A stretch of DNA of 64,000 nt from Spirochaetes bacterium ADurb.Bin218 (GTDB lineage: Bacteria > Spirochaetota > UBA4802 > UBA5550): the NCBI GenBank assembly GCA_002069965.1, contig MWCI01000003.1:31432-95431 (forward strand). Reading direction: 5' to 3'. Of the stretch, positions 24,899-34,744 are shown one piece after another. Every line of letters starts with the position of its first letter. The stretch's first letter is position 1. Under the pieces are notes generated by a model. It saw only the letters and a program-made list of their open reading frames with translations, was not told the DNA's origin and ran no database searches. A program made the translations under genes and the position numbers.

Positions 24899-25931
24899 TA
24901 AGCTTTGTTCCAAGTTTTTCGTAGGCCTGTTTAGCCTCTTTTACTGTTCTATCTATGATCTGTTTTACTGTAAGGGTCTCGTGCATTATTCCAGCCACCT
25001 GACCAATGGGAAGAACTCCCTTTTTATTGTCCCCTTCCATTGTTCCTGCATAGAAGGCATCAAAGCCAATGGCCATACGTGCCATCTGCATAGATCTCTT
25101 ATATCCCATAAATAAAATAGCTATTGCAAGCTTAAGCCATGGAAATCCTAACATTTGTGCAATCTTCTTTGAACGGATAAGAGCACTAAAGGGATTGAGC
25201 CATTTCTTTGTGAGTCTTATGGCTCCTTCTGTTTTCATTACCCTTGCCATAAGGCCATCAACTTTATCTGTGTAGAGAGTGCTATAGACATCTGTTTCAT
25301 TGGCCTTCGCCTTTTGTGATTCATGGACTGGGCTTTCAACTGAGTTCATGAATCTTGTGCCCATGGCAATTCCGTCAGCACCAAGTATGAGAGCAGAAGC
25401 TAAACCTCTTCCATCTGCAAATCCACCTGCTGCGATAATTGGTATCTTGAGTTCATCTGCAATGCTTGGTATGAGAACCAGAGAAGTTACAGCTCCACCA
25501 TGTCCTGCTGCCTCGTGGCCTGTTACAATAATTGCATCAGCTCCATCTCTTTGAGCTGCCAGAGCGTGTTTGAGAGTTGTTACAGTTGCTATGACTTTGC
25601 CGCCATATTCATGCACTGCCTTACAGATCCAGTCCCCTTTACCAAGAGCATAATTTACAACCGGGACTTTTTCTTTTATTATTACTTCTGCATTGCGCTC
25701 TGCTCCTGGGAAATAAAGAGTTACATTTGCTCCAAAGGGTTTTTTTGTAAGAGTTCGGGTCTTTCTTATGGCCTCAAGGGTTTCCTCAGCAGTCATAACC
25801 CCTGTAGCAAGAATTCCAAGACCGCCAGCATTTGACACAGCTGCAACCAATTCTGGCATACTAATCCAACTCATACCAGAGAGAATGATTGGATATTTTA
25901 TGCCAAAAAGTTCTGTAATCCGTGTTTTCAT
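24894..25931 (-). CDS. Nitronate monooxygenase-type flavoprotein (NMO/FabK-like)
   Basis: The 345-residue TIM-barrel flavoprotein has the PIILSGMSWIS start, GGLGIL, the GHEAAGHGG motif, PIIAAGGFADGRG and LGADGIAMGTRFM FMN-binding region. This is the nitronate monooxygenase / 2-nitropropane dioxygenase family, related to enoyl-ACP reductase FabK. Extra hydrophobic residues near 255-285 are unusual. FabK activity cannot be ruled out, but no fatty acid synthesis genes are near and the GHEAAGHGG form fits NMO. It has an AAGGGGAG site and a good upstream promoter. Confidence 0.82.
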   Translation of the reverse strand: MKTRITELFGIKYPIILSGMSWISMPELVAAVSNAGGLGILATGVMTAEETLEAIRKTRTLTKKPFGANVTLYFPGAERNAEVIIKEKVPVVNYALGKGDWICKAVHEYGGKVIATVTTLKHALAAQRDGADAIIVTGHEAAGHGGAVTSLVLIPSIADELKIPIIAAGGFADGRGLASALILGADGIAMGTRFMNSVESPVHESQKAKANETDVYSTLYTDKVDGLMARVMKTEGAIRLTKKWLNPFSALIRSKKIAQMLGFPWLKLAIAILFMGYKRSMQMARMAIGFDAFYAGTMEGDNKKGVLPIGQVAGIMHETLTVKQIIDRTVKEAKQAYEKLGTKLK

Positions 25932-26029
25932 ATTTCTCCCCTTATTTAATAAGTGCTCATCAGCTTTGACTGGAATAAAAATTTTTTTGTGACTTCACAG
26001 GCAAATCTGAATCTATATACAACTTATTG

Positions 26030-26059
26030 CATATAAGCTGCATATTTGCTATATGTCAA
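26030..26059 (-). promoter_or_regulatory. Candidate promoter for the NMO-like gene
   Basis: On the minus strand TTGACA (26059-26054) and TATATG (26035-26030) are 18 bases apart, about 100 bases before the ATG. Confidence 0.5.
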
Positions 26060-26131
26060 GTTAAAAACTTTAGAGAAGTTTTTCTCTCCTTTCAATTTCA
26101 CTGTTAAGTGTAAGATTTTGTGGTTCAAAGA

Positions 26132-27511
26132 CTAAAGTAGCTTGCCACTTAAAATAATTTGCGCTATTGTAAAATATATTATGAGTCCTGTAACGTCCAC
26201 AAGTGTTGCAACAAAGGGTGCAGAGGATGTTGCAGGGTCAAGTCGCAATTTTTTTAAAAGCAATGGAAGCATTGACCCAGCCAGTGTCCCCCACATGACA
26301 ACCCCAATGAGCGATAATGTTACTACAAAGGCTACACTGAGCCAATGAGGTCCATAAATTCCTCCAAAGAGCTGCCATATAGATATTCTTATAAAGCCTA
26401 TGATACCAAGTATAACTCCAAGAGATAGTCCAGAAAAAATTTCCCTTTTCATAACTTGCCACCAGTCCTTAACTCCAAATTCCTTTAGAGCAAGACCTCG
26501 TATTATCAGAGATGCAGCCTGAGAACCAGAGTTTCCCCCACTGGATATAATTAGTGGCACAAAAAGAGCCAGTACTACTGCTCGGGCAATTTCTTCTTCA
26601 TAGACAGCCATTGCAGAGGCTGTGAGCATCTCACTTAAAAATAGAATTACAAGCCAGCTTGCTCTTTTGCGTATAAGCTCCGGTATTGGAGTTTGCATAT
26701 ATGAATCTTCAAGGGCCTCAATACCACCTATTTTGTGGATATCCTCTGTTGTCTCTTCTTCAGCAACTGTCAATATGTCGTCAATTGTTACTATACCTAT
26801 GAGGCATCCCTCGTTGTCAATAACAGGCAATGCATAGCAATCGTACTTTTTAAAGGCCTCAACAGCAACCTCCTGATCATCAGTTGCATTGAGATAAACA
26901 AATTTGTGATCCATTAACTTTGCTACAGTTCTGTCTGGAGGAGAAAGCAGTATTTGCCGTATATTTATATCATCAATGAGCTTGCCATCATCGTCAACCA
27001 CATAGATCATATCCAATGTTTCACTATCAGATCCATATTTTCGTATTTTATCCAGAACCTGCTCAACAGTCATATTCTCTTTGACAGAGATATACTCTGG
27101 CGTCATGAGACGGCCGACGCTGTCCTCAGGATAGCCAAGTAGAGTTTTGGCTATTTCTCTCTCTTCCTTTGGTAAAAGTGAGAGCATGTTCTTTACAACT
27201 GAATGAGGCAGCTCTTCAAAAAGAGATGTTCTGTCGTCAGGAGGAAGATTGTTTATAAAAGAGGCAACCTCTTTGTTGCCCATGAGTTCAAGTATATTTT
27301 TTTGTGAGTCCACAGAGAGATATTCGAAAACGTTCTGTGTAAGTTTTTTGGGAAGCAGTCGGAAAACCATAAATTGAAAAGACTCTGGCAAAGAGGAAAT
27401 AAGCTCTGCAACGTCAGCAGGGTGCCAGTCACTTATAATTTCTTTCACTGTTTGATAGTCTTTTTCATTAAGTAATTCCAGTATTTCAGGCAGCAGCAGT
27501 TTCCCTACCAT
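26132..27511 (-). CDS. mgtE: Magnesium transporter MgtE
   Basis: The 459-residue protein has the MgtE N-terminal superhelical domain (HPADVAELISSLP), a CBS pair (about 140-265: LMTPEYISV, YALPVIDNEGCLIGIVTIDDIL) that senses magnesium, and a five-helix membrane domain with GGNSGSQAASLIIRGLA, the pore signature. MgtE is a homodimeric Mg2+ channel gated by CBS-bound Mg2+. It has a GGGGAGG site. I see no M-box-type leader in the 187 bases upstream. Confidence 0.95.
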   Translation of the reverse strand: MVGKLLLPEILELLNEKDYQTVKEIISDWHPADVAELISSLPESFQFMVFRLLPKKLTQNVFEYLSVDSQKNILELMGNKEVASFINNLPPDDRTSLFEELPHSVVKNMLSLLPKEEREIAKTLLGYPEDSVGRLMTPEYISVKENMTVEQVLDKIRKYGSDSETLDMIYVVDDDGKLIDDINIRQILLSPPDRTVAKLMDHKFVYLNATDDQEVAVEAFKKYDCYALPVIDNEGCLIGIVTIDDILTVAEEETTEDIHKIGGIEALEDSYMQTPIPELIRKRASWLVILFLSEMLTASAMAVYEEEIARAVVLALFVPLIISSGGNSGSQAASLIIRGLALKEFGVKDWWQVMKREIFSGLSLGVILGIIGFIRISIWQLFGGIYGPHWLSVAFVVTLSLIGVVMWGTLAGSMLPLLLKKLRLDPATSSAPFVATLVDVTGLIIYFTIAQIILSGKLL

Positions 27512-27698
27512 TGTATTCCTCCCCGTTAATTTCAGTAAAAGAAATTTTTTAAAATAATAACTTGCAAGCTATATTTAAAATATATCAAAAAAAAGTTTAA
27601 AGAGGCAAATAAATGATCAGTCACAGTCAAAATAAATCAAATAGTTTTACAAAGTAGTATAAATTGGATAGAATAATGAATTTTTATAAAGAGATTAG

Positions 27699-27872
27699 CT
27701 AACTTACCTTTTTTTTAGCAGCCTTTAGAGAGCAGCCTATAACGTAAATTTCACCGTTTTTATCTCTTTGAGTTACATGCTGTTGGTTTTGTTTCCAGTA
27801 ATTGCAGATGATAAATCCAAATTTATGATCAACATGGTGTTTACAGTCCAGGCATTTTTCCAGTTTAGTCAT
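27699..27872 (-). CDS. Tiny cysteine-containing protein
   Basis: This 57-residue gene has a GAGGGGT ribosome site seven bases before its ATG. The product has CLDCKHH near the N-terminus, a further cysteine in FIICNYW and GCS near the end, then a lysine-rich tail (AAKKKVS). The four cysteines could form a zinc ribbon. I do not recognise a family. It lies alone between mgtE and the YheT-type hydrolase gene, both on the same strand. Confidence 0.7.
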   Translation of the reverse strand: MTKLEKCLDCKHHVDHKFGFIICNYWKQNQQHVTQRDKNGEIYVIGCSLKAAKKKVS

Positions 27873-27988
27873 TGTTACCCCTCGCTTCCCATTCTATTAT
27901 ATTTTTTAAATAAAAAGTAAATTTTCATTGGGGTATTTTTTGTCAATAAAAAGTTTTTTAAAATAGTAAATTTTGATTATTTTATTTT

Positions 27989-28954
27989 TTAGCTAAAATC
28001 AGTAATAAATTGCACAGTTCGTCTTTCGTGCCAGTATTGGCCATCATCACTAAAAGTTATATACCCCATGTGGCCTCCGTGTTTTGTAATTTCAAGAAAG
28101 AGATTTTTATTTGACTGTGCTTCTTTGATGGGATAGCATTCAGTTCCAAGAATTGGGTCGTCTGCTGAATTTATTATTAATGCAGGAATTGTTATGCCAC
28201 TGAGAAAATTTTTACAACTGCACTTTTTCCAGTAGTCCTCAGCATCACGAAAGCCATTGAGGGGTGCTGTAAATACATTGTCAAAGTCCCTCAATGTTTT
28301 GATAGAGTTTCTTTTTTCCCATATCTCTGGAGGAATTATATCCCTTTTCTCATCCATTTTTTTAAGTAAAGATATCAAAAACCTTTTAGCATAGATGTAG
28401 TTTTTTGCTTTATGAAGCTCAATGGATGAAGAGATGAGATCGCATGGTGCAGATATGGCAACTGCACTTTTAACTTTGGAATGCAAAGTGCTTCCCATTT
28501 CCCCTACATATTTAAGTGTAAGGTTTGCCCCAAGACTAAATCCCACAAGGGATATTTCTTTATAGTTTTTATGTTTTAAAATATATTGGATAACTGTATG
28601 CAGATCCTCTGTTTTGCCACTGTGATATGTCTCTGGTCTTTTATTTGGAACACCACTGCACCCTCTCATGTTGAAGGCTATGCCATCATATCCTGCATTA
28701 TGAAAGGCCTTAATCATGCCTTTGATATAATGTCTCTGGGAATTACCTTCAAGGCCGTGAGATAAAATTAAAGCTTTATCAGAGGAAATGGATGATATAT
28801 CTATATCAATAAAATCGCCATCTGGTGTAGATATTCTCTCTCTTGTATAATTTATTCCATCAACTTTTCGAAACAGGGTGGGCACAACAGTTTGAACGTG
28901 GTTGTTTTTTAGAAGTATTGGTGGCCTGTAAGAGGAATTTTCAATTACTGGCAT
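27989..28954 (-). CDS. YheT-type alpha/beta hydrolase
   Basis: The 321-residue protein has the alpha/beta hydrolase features in order: oxyanion region LSHGLEGNSQRHY, FNMRGCSGVPNK, nucleophile elbow GFSLGAN, acid SADDPI and histidine HGGHMG. The overall pattern (N-terminal YRPPILLKNNHVQTV, HGLEG, NMRGCSG) is that of the YheT/EMB8 family of esterases, for which natural substrates are mostly unknown. It has no signal peptide and has a GGGAG site. Confidence 0.88.
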   Translation of the reverse strand: MPVIENSSYRPPILLKNNHVQTVVPTLFRKVDGINYTRERISTPDGDFIDIDISSISSDKALILSHGLEGNSQRHYIKGMIKAFHNAGYDGIAFNMRGCSGVPNKRPETYHSGKTEDLHTVIQYILKHKNYKEISLVGFSLGANLTLKYVGEMGSTLHSKVKSAVAISAPCDLISSSIELHKAKNYIYAKRFLISLLKKMDEKRDIIPPEIWEKRNSIKTLRDFDNVFTAPLNGFRDAEDYWKKCSCKNFLSGITIPALIINSADDPILGTECYPIKEAQSNKNLFLEITKHGGHMGYITFSDDGQYWHERRTVQFITDFS

Positions 28955-29079
28955 AAAATAGCTCCCTATTCATTTTATATTTTTGTATTATTTTAATTCA
29001 AAATGTTTAAGGTCGGATTAAGATATGCCTAAAAAACTTCAAATCATTTTTCGAACTTTTTATAAAAAATGTCAAAAAT

Positions 29080-29511
29080 TTATCTGATCTTTTTGCCAAG
29101 TTCTTCATCGGCGCTGTATGTTGTCATATACCTCCTATAATCTTCGATTTTCGATGGATTTTTTGAGTCAACAGCTTTAAACATTTTTTCAAGGTAGTCA
29201 CGGGAAAGCATGTCTCGGTTGGATTCATCGGTCTATAGTCTCACACACTCTTCTATGGAAAGCTCTCTGTAATCTTCAGCTAAAAAATCTTCAACTGTGA
29301 ATCGCTTAGAGTCAATTTCCTGTTTAATTAAAGATTCAATTTGTTTTGTAGCAGTCAGGGCTATATCTTCTGCTTTGTCATAGTAAAAGTTATTGAGATA
29401 GTAGTGTTTGAGTCCAAAGTAAGATGCAATAATTACAATTGATAGTAAAGCAGAAAGTAAAAGAGATAGGCGTGCAATTATTTTGTAGGAAAGTTTCTGG
29501 CTTTTTTTCAT
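29080..29511 (-). pseudogene. Truncated sensor/chemoreceptor N-terminus with in-frame stop
   Basis: The first 92 codons encode a signal-anchor helix and the start of a periplasmic sensor (KKSQKLSYKIIARLSLLLSALLS, later KAEDIALTATKQIESL). A TAG at 29233-29235 follows, and the same frame continues for 50 more codons of normal-looking protein (TDESNRDMLSRDYLEKMF... EELGKKIR) before a TAA. The membrane-anchored layout suits a PDC-type methyl-accepting chemotaxis protein or sensor kinase; the rest of the gene is missing. A sequencing error at the TAG would still leave a truncated protein. Confidence 0.7.
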
Positions 29512-29619
29512 GTATACATACTCCCTTTAAGTTGCTCAATAAATTTTGATAGTAATAAAAAATATAATTTTTTAGGAAGTGTCAATAGGAAAGTTTTTTT
29601 TAGAGGTGCTGATATTTTT

Positions 29620-29656
29620 AAATTTTTGTGTCACCTTGATGGTGACACAAAAATTT
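29620..29656. terminator. Strong hairpin after the broken beta-barrel gene
   Basis: A perfect 16-base stem (29620-29635 with 29641-29656; GTGTCACC core) and 5-base loop lie just after the stop at 29661. Flanks are A/T-rich on both sides, so it probably terminates minus-strand transcription. Confidence 0.65.
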
Positions 29657-29660
29657 TAGC

Positions 29661-30508
29661 TTAAAAAGCAAATTCCTTTGCAACGTTTATATAAAATTCA
29701 GCATAGCCTGCGCCAGCCACGTTATCATTACCAGCTTCTTTAAAGGTGCTTGCTGTTATATCCATAGTTAGTCCAGCAATTACAGAAAGTCCAATATCCT
29801 CAAAGGCCAATCCTGCACCAATATCAAAGCCAAAGCCAGCTGTCTGATCTTTGGTTATGTTTGCTTTTACTCCATTCTCTTTTAATGTATTTACAGGGGT
29901 GTTTGCATACCAAAGTCCTGTTTGTAGAGCAAGGGAGAAGAGTCCCAGAGGAAATGTGCTTAAATCTTTAAAGCCAATAATCCAGCCCTTTCCAGATAGT
30001 TCATATTCACCGTCGCTACTTGGCATTTTTATTGAGTCAAGGGTAATATAGTCAATCTTTCTCAGAATCTGTACCCTCCGTAGATATTTGTGTATCCCAT
30101 ATCCCCTGCTTCTGTAAAGGCCTTTATTCCAAGAAGAAAAGTCCATGTGGAAAAATTACCGTCACCATAGCTTTTGTATTCATGTTCAGTGCCACTTATG
30201 GTCTCTTTCCATTCCATGTCATTGAAGCTGGCCCTTGTGTAGTTTATTCCAAAGGAAATTATGCTATAGTTAAACATTGCACCAAGAAACAGAGCTCCCC
30301 CTGGGCCTGTGCCAAGATCCCCTTCATCTGGTATCATTCCAGATTCAACTGTTGAATCTGGAATGATACCAGATGTTGTCGCACCATAGCCAAGCCCACC
30401 ATTTATTATGAGGCCAGAATCTGTGCTATTTACATCCTGTGCCAGTATGGGCAAGGCTAAAAATGGAAGAGTCATTGCCAGCATAAATTTGAGGATGATT
30501 TTTTTCAT
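29661..30508 (-). pseudogene. Outer membrane beta-barrel protein, frameshifted
   Basis: A signal peptide (KKIILKFMLAMTLPFLALPILAQ) and a beta-rich, glycine/aromatic alternation run from 30508 to a TGA at 30062. The continuation (RKIDYITLDSIKMPSS... ending NVAKEFAF, a typical barrel end with terminal F) is in a different frame, open to 29661. Joining them with a single-base shift near 30062-30075 gives one protein of about 280 residues. It could be a real mutation, phase variation or a sequencing error. The ATG at 30508 has an AAAGGAG site. Confidence 0.78.
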
Positions 30509-30782
30509 AAATATTTCTCCTTTTTGAAAGTTTATTATAATAATAATATATAAAAATTGAGATGTCAAATAAAATTTATTTTATGATTTAATCAGCAGGT
30601 TCACTTAGGTAAGGTTAAGTTAACCCATCTGTGTTTTTTTGGATTTTTGTTTTAAAAAAATTTTCTTTATCTGATTTATTTCTTGAAATTATTCTTAAAA
30701 AGAGCTTATATAAAATCACGGTGTAGTGGAATTTTAGTTTTCTACACTTTACAGAAAAAATTACTTGAGAGGGGGCTTTGTT

Positions 30783-31706
30783 ATGAATAATGGCAAGATT
30801 CAGCTTTCAATGCTACTTGATAGTTCTTCAAGGGAGGCTGTTCTTGAGGAGGTGAGGAAAAACTGGCTCTTTCATTATGAGGAAAGTCTTTTTTCTCAAG
30901 TAGAGAATGCCTTTGGTCTTATTTGTATGCTTTTTGATGGCAATTTTTCTGGATACAGAAAGTGTAATACTGAATACCATAACCTCACACATACCTTTGA
31001 TGCCTTACTTGCTGTGTCAAGGCTTATGGATGGACTTTTTTTTGTCAGGGAAAAGTTTTCCCCTGAACTTAGCCTTAATCTCCACCTTGCAGCTTTGCTT
31101 CACGATACAGGATATATTCAGGAAGACTGGGACAGGGAAGGCACTGGTGCAAAATATACCTCCGTCCATGTAGAAAGAAGTAATGATTTTTTAAGAAAGA
31201 ATTATAAAGCCTTTCATCTTAAGGAGAGCGATATTGAGGTTATATCTCAGCTAATTCTTTGCACTGGAATAAAAGGGGATGCCATTAAGAATTTATCAGA
31301 GGATATGGCCATGGCTGGTGCAATACTTGCCACAGGGGATTTGCTCGGTCAGATGTCTGACAGAGCTTATTTAGAGAAGCTCTTGTTTTTATATTATGAG
31401 TTTAAAGAGGCAGGAATTGAAGGATTTAACACAACCTTTGACATTTTGAGAAAAACTCTTTCTTTTTATGAAATTACAAAAGAAAAGTTAGATAGTGATT
31501 TTTTTTCTGTATATGATGACTTAGTTTATCATTTTAAAGAGAGATATAATATTCCAGAAAATCTCTATATGGTAGCAATTGATAATCAGATAAAGTATCT
31601 GGTAGATATAATTGAGGATGAATCGACCAACTTCAGGAATAAGCTCAAGAGGCTTGATCTTGAAAAAATAGAACTTGACTACACCATTTCAAGAGAATAT
31701 GTTTAG
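30783..31706 (+). CDS. HD-domain phosphohydrolase-like protein
   Basis: The 307-residue protein has a metal-binding HD pattern: EYHNLTHTFDAL followed by LHLAALLHDTGY and later ILATGDLLGQMSD. HD proteins hydrolyse phosphate esters, often cyclic nucleotides or nucleotides; the layout resembles PDEase-like HD domains but without sensor domains. The ATG at 30783 lies after GAGAGGGGG; an earlier TTG at 30765 would contain the ribosome site. An inverted pair GTGTAG/CTACAC (30721-30747) lies in the leader. Confidence 0.8.
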   Translation: MNNGKIQLSMLLDSSSREAVLEEVRKNWLFHYEESLFSQVENAFGLICMLFDGNFSGYRKCNTEYHNLTHTFDALLAVSRLMDGLFFVREKFSPELSLNLHLAALLHDTGYIQEDWDREGTGAKYTSVHVERSNDFLRKNYKAFHLKESDIEVISQLILCTGIKGDAIKNLSEDMAMAGAILATGDLLGQMSDRAYLEKLLFLYYEFKEAGIEGFNTTFDILRKTLSFYEITKEKLDSDFFSVYDDLVYHFKERYNIPENLYMVAIDNQIKYLVDIIEDESTNFRNKLKRLDLEKIELDYTISREYV

Positions 31707-31750
31707 CATATTTAGCATATAGATTTTTATATCCTCAGTTGGTTTTTGTC

Positions 31751-32203
31751 ATGTCGGATGAAGTAAAGAGAAAAATAGAATCAATAGAAAAGCGTATTGT
31801 TGAACTTAAATATGCAGAGCGCGATGTCGAGAGAGAAAGAGATATAATTAGATATGAGATGCTCAAAAAAGCAGAGAATTCTCCTGCTGTATTAAAACTA
31901 ATAGAGACCTTTTTTGTCAATGAATTCAAAGTCAATATGGATGAGTTGCGTCTTTTATCAGAACCTGCAGCCTTTAAAGGAAGAGATGGTGAGGAGTTTC
32001 TCTCTGAGGTTAAGGTTGATGTCCGCTATAATAATACTAAGTCAAAGGACTATAGAGAGATAGGCTTTGTTATATATCTTACAGAGGGTTTTCAAATCGA
32101 AGAGGTCAGAAAAAAAGAAATTGAAATGATGGATAGAATAATTTCTATACGAAAAGAAATAGAAGAACTCAGAGCACAGAAGCGAAGCCTCCGCTTAAAA
32201 TAG
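31751..32203 (+). CDS. Predicted coiled-coil protein of unknown function
   Basis: The 150-residue, highly charged protein has long helices at both ends with heptad character (VKRKIESIEKRIVELKYAE; IEMMDRIISIRKEIEEL) around a short beta-rich middle (SEVKVDVRYNN, REIGFVIYLTEG). No family is recognised. The ATG at 31751 is chosen over a TTG 12 bases earlier; neither has a strong ribosome site. It follows the HD gene by 44 bases and precedes the hybrid kinase by 94. Confidence 0.65.
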   Translation: MSDEVKRKIESIEKRIVELKYAERDVERERDIIRYEMLKKAENSPAVLKLIETFFVNEFKVNMDELRLLSEPAAFKGRDGEEFLSEVKVDVRYNNTKSKDYREIGFVIYLTEGFQIEEVRKKEIEMMDRIISIRKEIEELRAQKRSLRLK

Positions 32204-32297
32204 AAAAAAGTCCTTAAAAAATTTTTTTGTAAGTCAAAAATTTTATGTGGATACTTCTGTCTGCCTGTATTATATTATAAATTACACAGGTAATAAG

Positions 32298-34664
32298 ATG
32301 AGATCCACAATAATAGCTAAAAAATTATTACTACTGATTATTCTGCTTTTTACAATAAGTTTTGTATATGCAGAAAAAAAGATCACAGTTGTGACTGATG
32401 ACAACTATCCTCCATATATCTTCAGAGATAAAGATGGAAATCTTCAGGGAATACTGGTAGATCAATGGGATCTGTGGAGCAGCCGCACCGGAGTTAAAGT
32501 TTATCTAAAAGGAATGGATTGGGCTAAAGCCCTTGCTGCTATGAAAAAGGGGGAGGCAGATGTAATAGATACACTATTCTGGACAGAGGAGAGAACTAAC
32601 TATTTTGACTATGGAAATCCCTATGCAACAATTGAGGTTCCTGTCTTTTTTGAACAGAGCGTTTCAGGGATTGTTAGCATTTCCTCTCTGGCTGGATATG
32701 TTGTTGGAGTAAAAGAGGGAGATGCCTGCATAGATACTCTTAAAAAAAATGGGATTCTTTCTTTAAAAGAGTATCCAAACTATGAATCAATTATTCTTGA
32801 TGCGGCAAAAGGCAACATTTATGTCTTTTGTATAGACAAGCCTCCTGCATTATACTATATTCATAAATATCATCTTGAAGAAAAGTTTAAATATGCCTTA
32901 TCCTTAGGTGGTGGACAGTTTCACAGAGCAGTTCAGAAAGGGGATAGAGCAACTCTGGAACTTGTGGAAAAGGGATTTGCTCTTATCAGTGATAATGAAT
33001 ATAAAGCAATTGATTCCAGATGGCTTGGTGAAGATATCCAACCTCGGATAAATTATAAATTTGTTGCATATATTGTAATTACCAGTATTGCTGTTGCAGC
33101 TTTTTTTGTTCTTATAGCTCTGTATTTAAATTATAAAGTCAGAGAGCGCACAAAAGAACTGGAAGATGCAATTATTAAGCTAAGAGAAAGTGAGGTTAAA
33201 ACAAAGGCTCTCTTTGAGGTAATTCCAGACTTGTTATTTGTTTTTGATGAAAAAGGGACTTTTGTTGACTATAGAGCAAATAGCCTTGATAGATTATATC
33301 TTCCCCCTGAGGAATTTCTCGGTAAAAGAGTAGATGAGGTTATGCCTTCCAATATCGCAGATATCACCTTTAAAGCTATAGATGAGCTTAAAAAAGGGAC
33401 TTCGCTTTATTCTTATGATTATGAATTAAATATGGATGGAACAGTATTGTTTTTTGATGCAAGGATGGTGCCCTTTGGAGAGGGAAAGTTTGTTTCCATA
33501 GTGAGAGATATATCGGAAAAGAAAAAACGCGAAGAGGAGGAAACTCGGAGGCATAAGCTTGAATCCCTTGGAATTTTTGCAGGAGGTATAGCTCATGATT
33601 TTAACAATATACTCACAGCAATTGTTGGGGGGATATCTCTTGCAAGGATTAAATTAGATGATAAAGATAAGGCCTTAAGACTTCTTGAGGAGTCAGAAAA
33701 GGCTGCCATAAGGGCACGTAAGCTTACAGAACAACTCCTTGCATTTGCTAAAGGAGGTAAACCTGTTAAGCATATAAGCTCAATCAGTGATCTCATTGCA
33801 GAGACTGCAAATTTTATCCTCAGTGGTTCAAGGGTAATGCTATCAATTAAAATAGCAGAGGACTTAAAGTTTGTTGATATTGATAGAGGTCAGATTGAGC
33901 AGGTGATTCAGAATATAATCTTAAATGCAGTTCAGGCAATGCCCTATGGAGGAAAGATAGAGATCAAAGCTGATAACATATACCTAAATGGCAATAATCC
34001 TTTTTTATTGCCAGAGGGTTCTTATGTTTACATTGCTGTTGCAGATAATGGTGAGGGGATTGAACAGAAGAATTTACCAAAAATTTTTGACCCATATTTC
34101 ACAACAAAGGTGGATGGCAATGGTCTTGGCCTTACTATCTGTCACACAATTATTAAAAGGCATGGAGGAGCAATTGATGTTAAATCGCAAGTGGGAGGTG
34201 GAACAACCTTCACAATCTTTTTGCCAGCATGCGAGAATGCAGATGACCTAAAAGTTTTTAATGAATCTACCCCAATACAGGGGTCCTTACAAGGGAAGGT
34301 TGTCCTTGTTATAGATGATGAGCCACAGCTTCGATTTATAATGAAAGAAGCGCTATCCCCAGAGGGAGCTCAGGTGATACTAACACCAGAAGGTCATGAG
34401 GCTATGGATATTTTTGAAGAGAGAGTTGCCAGAGGGGAAAAAGTTGATTTTGTTGTTGCTGATTTAACTATTCCTGGAGGGATGGGTGGAATGGAAGCTG
34501 TGAGATTGCTAAGGGAGGCTGGTTTTTCTTTTAAGTCAATAGTTGTTTCAGGATACAGCAATGATCCTGTCATAGCTGATTTTAAAAGCTATGGTTTTGA
34601 CGGATATCTTGTAAAGCCCTTTGGTATGGATCTTTTAATAAAGACCCTTAAATCTCTTGTATAA
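32298..34664 (+). CDS. Hybrid histidine kinase with solute-binding sensor
   Basis: The 788-residue protein has a signal peptide (about 1-25), a periplasmic SBP_bac_3-type domain (about 28-250: [34 protein letters not shown]), a membrane helix (about 257-277), a PAS domain (about 300-405), a HisKA-like core with H433 in [13 protein letters not shown], an ATPase domain with DNGEGI and GLGLTIC, and a C-terminal receiver with VIDDEPQ and VADLTIPGG. The SBP domain suggests sensing of an amino acid or similar small molecule. The HAHDFNN box places it in the NtrB-like kinase family. The ATG at 32298 is preferred over one at 32247, which lacks a signal peptide start. Confidence 0.92.
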   Translation: MRSTIIAKKLLLLIILLFTISFVYAEKKITVVTDDNYPPYIFRDKDGNLQGILVDQWDLWSSRTGVKVYLKGMDWAKALAAMKKGEADVIDTLFWTEERTNYFDYGNPYATIEVPVFFEQSVSGIVSISSLAGYVVGVKEGDACIDTLKKNGILSLKEYPNYESIILDAAKGNIYVFCIDKPPALYYIHKYHLEEKFKYALSLGGGQFHRAVQKGDRATLELVEKGFALISDNEYKAIDSRWLGEDIQPRINYKFVAYIVITSIAVAAFFVLIALYLNYKVRERTKELEDAIIKLRESEVKTKALFEVIPDLLFVFDEKGTFVDYRANSLDRLYLPPEEFLGKRVDEVMPSNIADITFKAIDELKKGTSLYSYDYELNMDGTVLFFDARMVPFGEGKFVSIVRDISEKKKREEEETRRHKLESLGIFAGGIAHDFNNILTAIVGGISLARIKLDDKDKALRLLEESEKAAIRARKLTEQLLAFAKGGKPVKHISSISDLIAETANFILSGSRVMLSIKIAEDLKFVDIDRGQIEQVIQNIILNAVQAMPYGGKIEIKADNIYLNGNNPFLLPEGSYVYIAVADNGEGIEQKNLPKIFDPYFTTKVDGNGLGLTICHTIIKRHGGAIDVKSQVGGGTTFTIFLPACENADDLKVFNESTPIQGSLQGKVVLVIDDEPQLRFIMKEALSPEGAQVILTPEGHEAMDIFEERVARGEKVDFVVADLTIPGGMGGMEAVRLLREAGFSFKSIVVSGYSNDPVIADFKSYGFDGYLVKPFGMDLLIKTLKSLV

Positions 34665-34744
34665 TAGCTAAGTATTTGGAGTAAAATGTAACTTTTTTAA
34701 GAATTTAATCACTCAATTAAAAACTAAAATTTTAGAGGTTATCT

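Noticed and set aside
29233..29235. TAG in an open coding frame could encode pyrrolysine
   Set aside because: No pyrrolysine genes are seen, the rest of the gene is missing, and truncation is the simpler explanation.
30876..30888. GAGGAAAGTC string resembling an RNase P RNA core
   Set aside because: It lies inside the HD phosphohydrolase gene and no other RNase P segments are near.
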